The notes under the pieces were generated by a model. It worked only from the letters and a program-made list of their open reading frames with translations, had not been told where the DNA came from and did not search any database. Positions 15,223-23,343 of a stretch of 43,792 bases of DNA are shown piece by piece (the stretch's first letter is position 1; each line of letters begins with the position of its first letter). Origin of the DNA: Pseudobdellovibrionaceae bacterium (lineage in GTDB: Bacteria; Bdellovibrionota; Bdellovibrionia; Bdellovibrionales; JAMPXM01). Where the stretch lies: the NCBI GenBank assembly GCA_947462815.1, contig CANHQR010000027.1:1-43792 (forward strand). Reading direction: 5' to 3'. The position numbers and the translations under genes were made by a program.

Positions 15223-17937
15223 TTAAAAGGCTTGGCAAAGAAGCTGCAACCGCGGATCGCCCTGCACCTGCTGCTTCATACGCTGAGCAAAAGTGGGAGC
15301 TGCTTCTTCCGAGTCTCCTGGCAATCCACGAAACAGAGCCTCACCGCCTTGTCCAATGAGACGGCGCAGATCCAATCCTGCGGACTCCGTACAGTGCATG
15401 AGTCGACGAAGCTCCTCGAATCGCTGTGTCGATCCCTCGCGTAGCTCACGAGCCAGTTGTCCATGAGTTTGCATGAACCATTGCTGCAGAGCTCGATCTT
15501 TCGATCTTCGACCCACAGTCTGAAAGCTCGACAGAATGGAAATGATATTCTCTGGAGTCGCTCGCTCGGTCACAAATTGTCGACCGGCGACCCATAAGAG
15601 AAGCTTCGCCTTCCCCGACGTCGAAGTGTCCGGTGGCTCTCCGTAGTAGACAAGCCATGAGAATACTGCTCTCTCCAGGGTTTCCCCCAGCTGCGCTCCT
15701 CCCGCCAACTTCGAGATAAAGGGGCGAATCAGGGGAAAGGCCGCCCACACTTCGTCGCCTTCGAGAATGCCAGATCGATCCGCATCAAAGCGAACAAACA
15801 GGCTCTCAACATAGTGAAGAATGGGCAGCATAGCTCTGAGCTCAGAGGTCTCCACGGGCAATGGCGAATCACCCAAGGCTCGCGATGCCCGTTCCAGCTC
15901 ACGCAAAGAATTCGGCTGAGCCCGTCGAAGCATGGCACTGATATTCGGCAGGTGTGTTACATGCTGAGCCAAAACCGGCATGGCTCGGGAACGGAAACAT
16001 TCCACTCGCAAGCGGAGTTTGCCAAAGACATCCAAAGGCCTTGTTGAACAAGCCGCACTGAGATCCTCATGCAGTCGATCGGCGAGTCGGCCTGCCGATA
16101 AGACAAAGCTAAACCATTCGACGCCTTCTTGGTGTTGAATGAACGCATCGCCATTCGCTACTGACGCAAAAATATTCGCTTCCATGAAAGTTCGAATACC
16201 CGAGGCCTGTGAGCGAACATCTACAATTCCGAGGTCGCGTCCCACAAGTTTCAGGTCTTGAAACACTTCCTGCGCTTCATCTTCCGTAAGGGACGGAAAC
16301 AAACCGGCTCGGGAAGAATCGGCCGCGTATCCACGCATCACCACATTCACTAACACGCGAATCGTGTTGAGTTGCGCCAAGTCTCGAGACGACAAGCCCG
16401 GCAGTCGATCTTCAGGCTGAACGAGAAGGCGATGCTCTTGATCAAAGATCAAAGGACGACCTCGACCGAGTAAGCTCGCGAGCTGAGCCCCGACAGGCCC
16501 TTGCATCTGCGACGCCCGACGACGAACCGTCGCGAGATCAAGGGGCAACACCGTGCCTTGATAAATCGACTGATGCAAGCGCTGGCCGGCGATCCAGTCT
16601 TCTGCAATTCGATCGAGCGCTTGCAAGTGCGCCTCTTGCAGTCCCGCTTTTAAAGCCTCGCGTGAAGCGAGCGACTGTCCACCCAAAAGCTTTCCAAATA
16701 AAGGCTCAAGTGTGGCATTCACGGAGTCTGACTTCAAATTCAGGGGTAACAGCGAATCTTCGCCCAAAGCCTCGATCAAACGAGCCAACTTGGCATTCGC
16801 AATCAGGCCATCATGCCGATTCAATACGCGACGAGAGAGATCTTGAACCTGATCGACGATTCGCTCGATCACGGAAATTTCACGTGTGAGCAAGCCCGAC
16901 AGTTGTCCAACCTGATACTTGTAGCGAAGTGCGATCCCTAAGCCAAGCGTCGCCTGCCGTGCCAGCTCTGCCCAGTCGTCTGCGCCGGGACCTCCGAGAC
17001 TCTCTGCGCTTCCGCCCAACAAGACTTGCTTTGCCGAAGCCATCACCTTAAGACGCGATTCTGAGGCCGACGGCATCAAACCCGCATAGGCTAACGACTC
17101 GCTCAATTCCGCGATCGTCATGGCTTTCGTTCGAGACAATGCCCCCAGAGACGAACCGCGCCGTGAGGCCGTCTCGAACTCTGATGCGAGCAATTCGCCG
17201 AGTGAAAGGAGCGTGGTATTGAGCGAGTCGATGACGCTTCCAGGGGCCTCGTTAGCTTGAAACCCAAGGTATCCGCCCTTGCCTCGCAACTCGCCTAACA
17301 GAGGCCGAGCCGCTTGCAGAAGATGCACCACACGACCTAACTCTTCACGTGTGATCGCCTGATCGCTACCGCCAAAGAGAGCGGCCTTCCAACGAAAGAC
17401 CTCGACCATGATGTGACGCCGAACGGCCATCGCGACGGCATCGACCTCTGTAGCCGCAGCTGCCGCACGAAAGGAAGGCGCAACGGGATTCGCTTGCGCG
17501 GCACCGGGAGTCGAGAGCTCAGAGTTCGCTGGCGGAGCATCCGAAGCCGCAAGAGGAGTTGGCGTCGTGCTGATGGGTCGAGAGTCCGAAGATTCAGTCG
17601 GTGCCGGGAGCTCCGAATTCTTAAAATAGTTTTCAAAGAAAGCCGAGAGTTCAGCTCGAGTCCAAGCTTGCGATGAGGCTCCGCGCGTATTGCTCGCAAA
17701 CTTTTGCAGAGCCGCAGAGGCACAATCGGCCAAGGCCACGGGGTCCACATCCTCACCCTTGAAAAAGCCCTTCGATTTGGCTCCCAAATCACGAACACAG
17801 CTGAGGCTTTGCTCGCTGACCTCCAGTGGATCGCGTCTTTGCCGATCATTGCCGAAAAAGTGTTGGCAGCCTGCGGCTGGAATCGCCAACAGCCCAACCA
17901 GACTCAGGTTGACCAGGGGGCGCTGAAGCCTCCTCAT
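15223..17937 (-). CDS. Large EF-hand lipoprotein
   Basis: A 904-residue exported protein. From the ATG at 17937 it has a basic start and a hydrophobic core ending in LAIPAAGC, a canonical lipobox, so it should be a lipoprotein; an upstream in-frame start at 18102 would bury this signal and is rejected. A canonical EF-hand calcium loop (DADRSGILEGDE) sits near residue 715. Degenerate EF-like segments occur in the first third (for example GGSDQAITREELGRV), which suggests several ancestral EF-hand pairs. A Pro/Ala/Ser-rich linker separates the first 90 residues from the main helical body. Function unknown; calcium-dependent adhesion or scaffold at the envelope is possible. It lies 120 bases upstream of the SGNH gene on the same strand and may be cotranscribed with it. 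Confidence 0.78.
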   Translation of the reverse strand: MRRLQRPLVNLSLVGLLAIPAAGCQHFFGNDRQRRDPLEVSEQSLSCVRDLGAKSKGFFKGEDVDPVALADCASAALQKFASNTRGASSQAWTRAELSAFFENYFKNSELPAPTESSDSRPISTTPTPLAASDAPPANSELSTPGAAQANPVAPSFRAAAAATEVDAVAMAVRRHIMVEVFRWKAALFGGSDQAITREELGRVVHLLQAARPLLGELRGKGGYLGFQANEAPGSVIDSLNTTLLSLGELLASEFETASRRGSSLGALSRTKAMTIAELSESLAYAGLMPSASESRLKVMASAKQVLLGGSAESLGGPGADDWAELARQATLGLGIALRYKYQVGQLSGLLTREISVIERIVDQVQDLSRRVLNRHDGLIANAKLARLIEALGEDSLLPLNLKSDSVNATLEPLFGKLLGGQSLASREALKAGLQEAHLQALDRIAEDWIAGQRLHQSIYQGTVLPLDLATVRRRASQMQGPVGAQLASLLGRGRPLIFDQEHRLLVQPEDRLPGLSSRDLAQLNTIRVLVNVVMRGYAADSSRAGLFPSLTEDEAQEVFQDLKLVGRDLGIVDVRSQASGIRTFMEANIFASVANGDAFIQHQEGVEWFSFVLSAGRLADRLHEDLSAACSTRPLDVFGKLRLRVECFRSRAMPVLAQHVTHLPNISAMLRRAQPNSLRELERASRALGDSPLPVETSELRAMLPILHYVESLFVRFDADRSGILEGDEVWAAFPLIRPFISKLAGGAQLGETLERAVFSWLVYYGEPPDTSTSGKAKLLLWVAGRQFVTERATPENIISILSSFQTVGRRSKDRALQQWFMQTHGQLARELREGSTQRFEELRRLMHCTESAGLDLRRLIGQGGEALFRGLPGDSEEAAPTFAQRMKQQVQGDPRLQLLCQAF

Positions 17938-18112
17938 GCGACTTTCGCACCCTAGCTTTGGGTGATTCGGCCATGCCGTCGAGGAGTTCAAATTTGCTTT
18001 TCGTTCACCACTCACGCGCCACCTCGTGATTCGCAACCTATCGATCTCGTCACCGACGACTTGCACTCGGCTTAAGTTCCTTGTCGCTAAGCTCTGGGCC
18101 ATCTTGTTTCAA

Positions 18113-18150
18113 TCCGGCTCATTTCCATCCGGCTCATTTCCATCCAGCTC
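18113..18150 (+). repeat. 15-bp tandem repeat
   Basis: Two identical 15-base units (TCCGGCTCATTTCCA at 18113-18127 and 18128-18142) followed by a partial, diverged third copy to 18150. It sits upstream of the EF-hand lipoprotein gene, whose start is at 17937 on the other strand. Confidence 0.9.
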
Positions 18151-18368
18151 GGTCGTGCTCTGGCAAGCTCTGGGAAATACTTTCCCGAGGTGCCAAAAAA
18201 CGCCGTCTTGATCGAGGTCGGGCTCAGGATCCGCTATTTAGCGACGGCCCGCCGTTGTCGATCAAATGCGCCACAAAGGAGTCTGTGACGCTCAAATGCC
18301 TTTTAGGCCTTTTCCCTCGTCTCTCCCTGAAGTTGTGGCCCAGAGCTGGCTCCCGACTCTTCGAGAAA

Positions 18369-18432
18369 CTATTCGAGAATCGGGCCATCTATTCGAGAAT
18401 CTATTCGAGAATCTATTCGAGAATCGGGCCAT
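18369..18432 (+). repeat. Composite 12-bp/8-bp tandem repeat
   Basis: A 12-base unit U (CTATTCGAGAAT) and an 8-base spacer S (CGGGCCAT) are arranged U-S-U-U-U-S: U at 18369, 18389, 18401 and 18413, S at 18381 and 18425. All copies are identical. The perfect identity suggests recent expansion by slippage. The array lies about 150 bases past the stop of the radical SAM gene. Confidence 0.93.
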
Positions 18433-18578
18433 GGATCCAAAGGTGAAACTTCGGGTGAAAACCGGGGCCAAGCCATCAAAGACGTGAATCGCACAAACTC
18501 TGGAAATTTCAGAGGGGACGCGATGCGCACCGTGACTGTGGCCGTCAAGAACCCATACATTTAGATCGCCGAAGGTTT

Positions 18579-19694
18579 TTAGCTGGAGCGCGGCAGATTC
18601 GATAGCCAAACATCGCTGGCCCGGCGCCAATCGGCCGAATCCAAGAGACGGCGATACTCCGCGTATTCAGGATGCGATGGCCGATGAATGGCCGCGCGTG
18701 CGAAATGCTCGGGAGACATCGAGCCCCAATCATTGAGTTGCGAAAATAGAATCACGTCAGCCTGGTAGTGGCGCCCCAAGTCCACAAACGCTGACATTTC
18801 ACGATAGTTCTCCTGCTGTACGACAAAGCTCAGAATGAATCGGCGAAAGCTTCGCCCCTGCCGAAGTCCTGCAAGAAAAGCGAGTCGCGGCAAAAGCTGA
18901 GCGAACTCTCCACCTCGGCGAACCCGACGATAAGTCGCTGAAGTCGCCGCATCGATCGACACTTCTATCGTATCAATCAGGGCATGCGCTGCCGAGATCT
19001 CTGTCCAGCGCTCAGGTGTGAACAGCAACGCATTGGTGTGCAAAGTGACGCGCAGCTGAGGATGCCTCTCAGCTTTCAAAGATTTGAGCAGCCGCCGGTA
19101 GGCCCGACTCGCAAAGGGATCGCCATTACCAGAGATCTTCAATCGACGTAGCTGTTGGGGTGAGCGCGCAAGAACCTCGAGAATTTCATCAACCAAACGC
19201 TCCGACCAACGCGCCGGCGCCGAGTCGGCCGCATGAGCGATCACATCGGACCGACAACTTGGGCAACTCAAGTTACAGGTGGCATCGAAGGCGCAGTTGA
19301 TCTCGCGCGGAAACAGCGAAGACTCGGGTGAAAGAAACGATTCGACCGAAACAGTTTGATCCACCGCTCTGGACTCCGTTCTCCTCACGAGGGGCGACCA
19401 GGGCGCAGGCCGCTCAGCATTCCGGAGTGAAGTCAGATGTGGGCAAAGATCAGCTCGACAAGGCGAAAAGTCACCCCTTCCAATCTTCTGGCGTATGGCC
19501 TGAGCGGCAGCAGAGTTCCACACCTCAGCGATGGATTTTTCACGAACGGAACCCACCACTTGTGGCAACCAACCCGCGCAGCAAAGGTGCACATCGCCGT
19601 TGGAGAGGATTTCAGCCTTCTCAAACGGAAAGCGACAGAGGTAGTCTGTTGTCGTTGGAATTGACGGATCCATCGGCGACGAAGGAAGTGGCAT
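18579..19694 (-). CDS. Radical SAM protein with N-terminal SPASM-like domain
   Basis: A 371-residue radical S-adenosylmethionine protein. The 4Fe-4S cluster motif is CNLSCPSC (Cys140, 144, 147), in the C-x3-C-x2-C spacing. Following segments (LKISGNGDPFASRAYRRLL and VTLHTNALLF) fit the TIM-barrel GGE-like and strand-4 motifs. Unusually, the first 90 residues look like a SPASM-type auxiliary domain: ILSNGDVHLCCAGW, GSVREKSIAEVWNS and a CRADLCPH pair, with Cys20, 38, 39, 79 and 84. SPASM domains are normally C-terminal. The substrate is unknown; no precursor peptide gene is visible next to it. A GGAG ribosome binding site supports the start, whose codon overlaps the start codon of the plus-strand gene at 19693. 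Confidence 0.85.
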   Translation of the reverse strand: MPLPSSPMDPSIPTTTDYLCRFPFEKAEILSNGDVHLCCAGWLPQVVGSVREKSIAEVWNSAAAQAIRQKIGRGDFSPCRADLCPHLTSLRNAERPAPWSPLVRRTESRAVDQTVSVESFLSPESSLFPREINCAFDATCNLSCPSCRSDVIAHAADSAPARWSERLVDEILEVLARSPQQLRRLKISGNGDPFASRAYRRLLKSLKAERHPQLRVTLHTNALLFTPERWTEISAAHALIDTIEVSIDAATSATYRRVRRGGEFAQLLPRLAFLAGLRQGRSFRRFILSFVVQQENYREMSAFVDLGRHYQADVILFSQLNDWGSMSPEHFARAAIHRPSHPEYAEYRRLLDSADWRRASDVWLSNLPRSS

Positions 19695-20385
19695 GTTTCA
19701 AACCCTCTCCCCTATTTTCCATCGAAGTTCGGTCTGGATCACGCAGGTCCGCATCATCGCTCGTCTCGCCATGGGTCTGCTGCCATTGCTTCTCAACCCA
19801 CAAGCCCAAGCTGAAATTTCGCCCTTAACTTCTGCCGACGCCCCGACTCGAGGCGCCTCCGCGCCCTGGCTTGCCGAGTTCCGCGCGCATCGCCACCAAG
19901 TCACCGAAAGCACGTCCTCGCCTGCCAGCGTGAGCACCACTCGCCTTTCCGAGCTCGGAGCCGTCGTGGCGCGACGTTGGAACTTCAATTCCGAGATTGA
20001 AATTTCAATCGGCTTGGCCCTGGACTACGGCTTTGGCGAATCGCCCAGCAGTCGGCGTACACATGTATTTTTGGCTCCCCAACTGTCTCTCGCTTATCGG
20101 CTCGAGCGGAGCTATTGGCGCTTGAGCTTCGAGCCACTTTTGTGGGGAGAAGAAACTCTGACAGCTTCGATGATCGATACCCGCCGTCGCGACTGGAGAG
20201 GGCATCGAATGCGGATCGCTTGGCTGGCCCAAGTGGATCGCGGCGGTCGCCTATGGGCTGGTCCCACGATCAGTTTTGAGAGCCGCCGAAGTTCGGAAGA
20301 ACAGGTTGGGAGTCAGCCGCCGACCAACTCGCAGGCCGAGGCGAGTTCGTGGCGACCGGGCGTGAGCGTGCTGTGTCCCTTCTGA
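19693..20385 (+). CDS. Small outer-membrane beta-barrel-like protein
   Basis: A 230-residue exported protein of unknown function. The N-terminus contains a basic stretch and hydrophobic core ending in LLLNPQAQA, a good signal-peptidase I site near residue 40. The mature protein has alternating aromatic and polar strands (for example IEISIGLALDYGF, LSLAYRLERSYWRLSFEPLL, RLWAGPTISFESR) and ends in GVSVLCPF with a C-terminal Phe, as outer-membrane barrels often do. GAAGG precedes the ATG. Its start codon overlaps the start codon of the radical SAM gene on the other strand by two bases, so its promoter must lie within that gene. Confidence 0.68.
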   Translation: MFQTLSPIFHRSSVWITQVRIIARLAMGLLPLLLNPQAQAEISPLTSADAPTRGASAPWLAEFRAHRHQVTESTSSPASVSTTRLSELGAVVARRWNFNSEIEISIGLALDYGFGESPSSRRTHVFLAPQLSLAYRLERSYWRLSFEPLLWGEETLTASMIDTRRRDWRGHRMRIAWLAQVDRGGRLWAGPTISFESRRSSEEQVGSQPPTNSQAEASSWRPGVSVLCPF

Positions 20386-20555
20386 GCTGCCCTTGTGGAG
20401 TTTGTGAACTCCCACCGGTGGAATCTAAGCCCGTGAACTCTAAGGCTGGCTTTTGAGCCCACCGGTCTCTTTTGACATGACACCAATGCTTCTCCAGAAA
20501 CACGAAGAATTTTCGAGATTGAATGAGGTCTATGCACGCTCAAAGCGGGCAGCTT

Positions 20556-20585
20556 AAAAGAGAAACGCCAGCGTTACCGCTGGCG
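20556..20585 (-). terminator. Intrinsic terminator of the subtilase gene
   Basis: Perfect 8-bp arms at 20566-20573 and 20578-20585 with a 4-base loop. On the minus strand it is followed by TTTCTCTTTT. It lies about 100 bases after the stop of the protease gene (20689) and is oriented for it. The rest of the 20386-20688 gap shows nothing else. Confidence 0.82.
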
Positions 20586-20688
20586 CCCTACATCTTACGT
20601 TTTACTGATTGCGACTGGCTTCCGGTCTTTTTGACTTTGGTTCCAGACTCACAGCACGATCTTCAGCAGCCTGATCGCTCAATCTAAA

Positions 20689-22278
20689 TTACTGGCACCA
20701 AGGCGCGTCCGGCATAATGCCGCACATAATCTGGCAAAGCATCGGGTCGCCGAGCGGGCACTCGCCGCCGTTACCCGGGTCACCCGGATCGCCAGGATTC
20801 GAACCGCCCGAGCTCGCACCAACGCGAATTGCGAGTGACGTCGAAGTTTGGCCGCTCGAATCACGCACGGTCACGGTCGTCTCGCCGTCGGCTTTTGCAG
20901 TGAACATACCATTGGCGTCGATCTCGCCGATCGATGTGTTCGCCACCGAGTAAGTGAGCGCACCCTTAGCGTACTTCGCACCGAACTGCTGCTTATCGCC
21001 AGCTTTCATCGTTGCGGCTGCAGGCACCACAAACATCTTCTGGTTCAAAACTGTCTCGACGGCACCGAGTGCATCCACGCGGCAGTTACATGCCACATCG
21101 ATATTCACTTTCGAACCTGTGTGCTGCATGACGGCTCGAAGATCCGCACCTGTCAGAGAGTTGTCTTGCGCTTTCAAGAAAGCAGCCAATCCCGAGACCA
21201 AGGGCGTCGCCATCGATGTGCCCGAAAGCTTGCCGTACTTATTCTTCGGCAAGGTCGAGATGATGTTGTTGCCAGGAGCCGCAACGTGCACCGTCCCTTT
21301 GCCGTAGTTTGACCACGAGGGCTTACCATCGTTCTCATCCGATGCCGCAACCGAGATCGTGTTGTCGAAGATCGCGTTGGCTGGGAAGACATCGGTACGG
21401 TCGTTGTTCTTGCCATCGTTGGCGGCCGCGGCGATGAACGTCACGCCAGCGTCGCTGGCGCGCTTCACCGCTTCAATCAGCGGCTGTGCCTGCGAACGCG
21501 GAACAGCAGCACCCCATGATGCGGAGATGATGTGTGCACCTTTTTGGATTGCGAAATCGATGGACTTGATACCGTTGTTCAAGTCGCCCGAACCGTCCTC
21601 ACCCAAGAAGCGAATCGGCATGATGGTGACTTCCGGAGAAAGTCCCAACATCCCACCGTCCACCAAACCCGACGCGCCCACAGCGCCCGCACAGTGAGTA
21701 CCGTGACCGGGGTTTTGTGCCGAAGTCTTGTCCATTGGATCCGCATCGTTTTCGCGGAAGTCATAACCTGCAACCATGTTCGTGCGGAGCGATTCGTGTT
21801 GATAATCAACACCTGTATCGATCACAGCCACGATGATATTTTTCGAACCTTTATTTCCCGCTTTCGCCCAAGCCGCTTCAGCATTCGTCTTTTTCAACGA
21901 ATACTGATCTTGGAGTCGCGCCAAAGTTCGAGGAATCTCCTGCACCTGACCTCGAACGAAGTACGAGCGCAACTTGATGTTGGGAACAACGTACTCAACG
22001 TTGGGGTTCGACAAGAGCTGAGCTAAAGCGCGTGTTTCAATTGCGCCGTTAACTCGTACTTTCATGAGTTGTGCACGCTCGTTTTGATCCATCACTTTCA
22101 ACGAAGGCGTCGATTGAATCGAAAGCATCTTCGTAAAGCTGGCATCTTTGTACTTCACAAGATATTCGCCCGGAATTCTTTCCTGAGCCTGAGCTGCCGT
22201 GCTGGCCATAATTCCCGCGACGCTACCTGCGATCGTGGCGACGCCGACGAGTCGCTTCCATCCTTGGTTCAACTTCAC
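20689..22278 (-). CDS. Secreted subtilisin-like serine protease
   Basis: A 529-residue secreted S8-family protease. The GTG at 22278 is the start: AAGGAGG lies five bases upstream and a signal peptide (VKLNQGWKRLVGVA to STAAQAQ) follows at once; an ATG at 22446 has no such signals. Residues about 35-108 form an I9 inhibitor propeptide (GEYLVKYK to NVEYVVPNI). The catalytic triad is Asp154 (AVIDTGVD), His192 (GHGTHCAG) and Ser355 (GTSMATP), with oxyanion Asn287. Residues about 425-495 form a BIG2 bacterial Ig-like domain, then a short Gly/Asp/Pro linker leads to a Cys-rich tail with four Cys. Extracellular proteolysis is likely. The leader carries several related inverted repeats (22328-22601). 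Confidence 0.94.
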   Translation of the reverse strand: MKLNQGWKRLVGVATIAGSVAGIMASTAAQAQERIPGEYLVKYKDASFTKMLSIQSTPSLKVMDQNERAQLMKVRVNGAIETRALAQLLSNPNVEYVVPNIKLRSYFVRGQVQEIPRTLARLQDQYSLKKTNAEAAWAKAGNKGSKNIIVAVIDTGVDYQHESLRTNMVAGYDFRENDADPMDKTSAQNPGHGTHCAGAVGASGLVDGGMLGLSPEVTIMPIRFLGEDGSGDLNNGIKSIDFAIQKGAHIISASWGAAVPRSQAQPLIEAVKRASDAGVTFIAAAANDGKNNDRTDVFPANAIFDNTISVAASDENDGKPSWSNYGKGTVHVAAPGNNIISTLPKNKYGKLSGTSMATPLVSGLAAFLKAQDNSLTGADLRAVMQHTGSKVNIDVACNCRVDALGAVETVLNQKMFVVPAAATMKAGDKQQFGAKYAKGALTYSVANTSIGEIDANGMFTAKADGETTVTVRDSSGQTSTSLAIRVGASSGGSNPGDPGDPGNGGECPLGDPMLCQIMCGIMPDAPWCQ

Positions 22279-22327
22279 AAGACCCTCCTTGGTGGTTCTT
22301 CGATTCTCGATTCTCAATCTCTCACTC

Positions 22328-22345
22328 GCCGAATATGACTTCGGC
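22328..22345. promoter_or_regulatory. Inverted repeat 50 bp before the protease start
   Basis: Arms GCCGAA at 22328-22333 and TTCGGC at 22340-22345 with a 6-base centre. The position, close to the start codon at 22278, would suit an operator or a leader hairpin; there is no direct evidence which. Confidence 0.4.
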
Positions 22346-22453
22346 CACACAACGTGAAGTCCCCCCTTGGGCTCACGCCATGCTTGGCTCTGGCGAATTT
22401 CTTCGCGCAAAGCTTCGACCGCACATCCTGTCGCGGAGAAGTTCATCGCCGAT

Positions 22454-22601
22454 CACTCATCCTGAGTGGGCTTCCGTAGCTGCCGGAAAAAGCTGGTCCC
22501 AAAATTTGACTGACTCATCCCTGAGTCAGTTCCTTTTTGGAACTCGACCGTCTTTGAGCCTAAGTCACGGCCCGGGAAGTGGGATAGTTCATCAAATGAA
22601 C
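22454..22601. promoter_or_regulatory. Cluster of related inverted repeats in protease leader
   Basis: Three palindromes share an ACTCA-TCC(C)-TGAGT core or parts of it. One at 22454-22468 has 6-bp arms and a 3-base centre. One at 22509-22530 has perfect 9-bp arms and a 4-base centre, flanked by complementary CCAAAA (22499-22504) and TTTTGG (22535-22540). A degenerate third copy lies at about 22600-22616. Another perfect palindrome, GTTCAT-CAA-ATGAAC, lies at 22587-22601. An alternative hairpin, AGTTCC-TTTTT-GGAACT, overlaps the right arm of the second repeat, so two structures could compete. The rest of 22279-22746 shows no gene. Confidence 0.6.
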
Positions 22602-22746
22602 TCTAGTCCTGAGTCGAGGTCGATCAGCAAATCAGGTCATCGGCAAGAGCCTGCGCGCTCCCGTTAGATTTCCAATCACCGGGATCGACATGAAATAACA
22701 CTCGGCCCAGCTCGACAGGCGAATTCGAAAGTCGCAGACTGTAGGG

Positions 22747-23343
22747 GTGACACCTCGTTTCCCGCCCAAGGTCCAGGTTCTTCGCGCCGCGATTGTCGCG
22801 GTGTTGGCGATTTCGATGCTGACAGAAAACTGGCCAAACCTGCATTCGTCGCTCCCTGGGCTGCGCGACCTTTTGGGCGCCCTGCATCTTCGTCAGAATT
22901 GGGAGCTCTTCATTGGGTATCCTCATCGCCGCGATCGGGGATACGGCTGGTCAATTGAGTCCGCCGCTGAGCCTAGCCAGGGACCGCAATTCCTGTGGCC
23001 GGACTGGCCAGCACTTCGCACCACGGACTTCGCCACGCGAGTTCTCTACTACATCAATGCTGAGCGTGTACGTTCCATTCACCATAAAAACGATTTGTCT
23101 CCGAGCTTCGCAGACTGGAAGCCCGAGGACCTTCAAGCGCTTGTGGCCGAGAGAGCCACGGAACTGCGGCGGCGCGAACCCAACGCCTCACTCCGCTTTC
23201 GCTTGTTTCGCGTTCAAGGTCAGTCGCAAGTTTTGCCTCAACCCCCTTGGCCCTCTCATCCCCGATTTCGTGTCTCTCCCGAGCAAGATCAAATTCGTTT
23301 CCAGCTGATTGGTGATTGGCCATGGCCGGGAGAGTCGCTATGA
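22747..23343 (+). CDS. DUF5819/SdpA-like protein, partner of HTTM gene
   Basis: A 198-residue protein with one N-terminal membrane segment (residues about 10-30) and an exported domain. The segment RQNWELFIGYPHRRDRGYGW resembles the QnW-LFaP motif of DUF5819 and SdpA-like proteins, which are commonly encoded beside HTTM (vitamin K gamma-carboxylase-like) membrane proteins. That is exactly the arrangement here: its stop overlaps the start of the HTTM gene as ATGA at 23340-23343. The family similarity is by eye and weak, but the context supports it. Function unknown. Confidence 0.65.
   Translation: MTPRFPPKVQVLRAAIVAVLAISMLTENWPNLHSSLPGLRDLLGALHLRQNWELFIGYPHRRDRGYGWSIESAAEPSQGPQFLWPDWPALRTTDFATRVLYYINAERVRSIHHKNDLSPSFADWKPEDLQALVAERATELRRREPNASLRFRLFRVQGQSQVLPQPPWPSHPRFRVSPEQDQIRFQLIGDWPWPGESL

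Larger units (their letters stand above)
17938..18578. other. Intergenic stretch with two minisatellites
   Basis: About 640 bases with no convincing gene. Forward frames here (for example 18081-18446) are open but have the composition of repeat translation and no ribosome binding site. The region holds the two tandem repeats described separately and must contain the promoter of the EF-hand lipoprotein gene. Confidence 0.5.

Noticed and set aside
18081-18446. 121-codon forward frame through both minisatellites
   Set aside because: Its composition is mostly repeat translation; no ribosome binding site, and repeats with periods of 12 and 15 keep any frame open.
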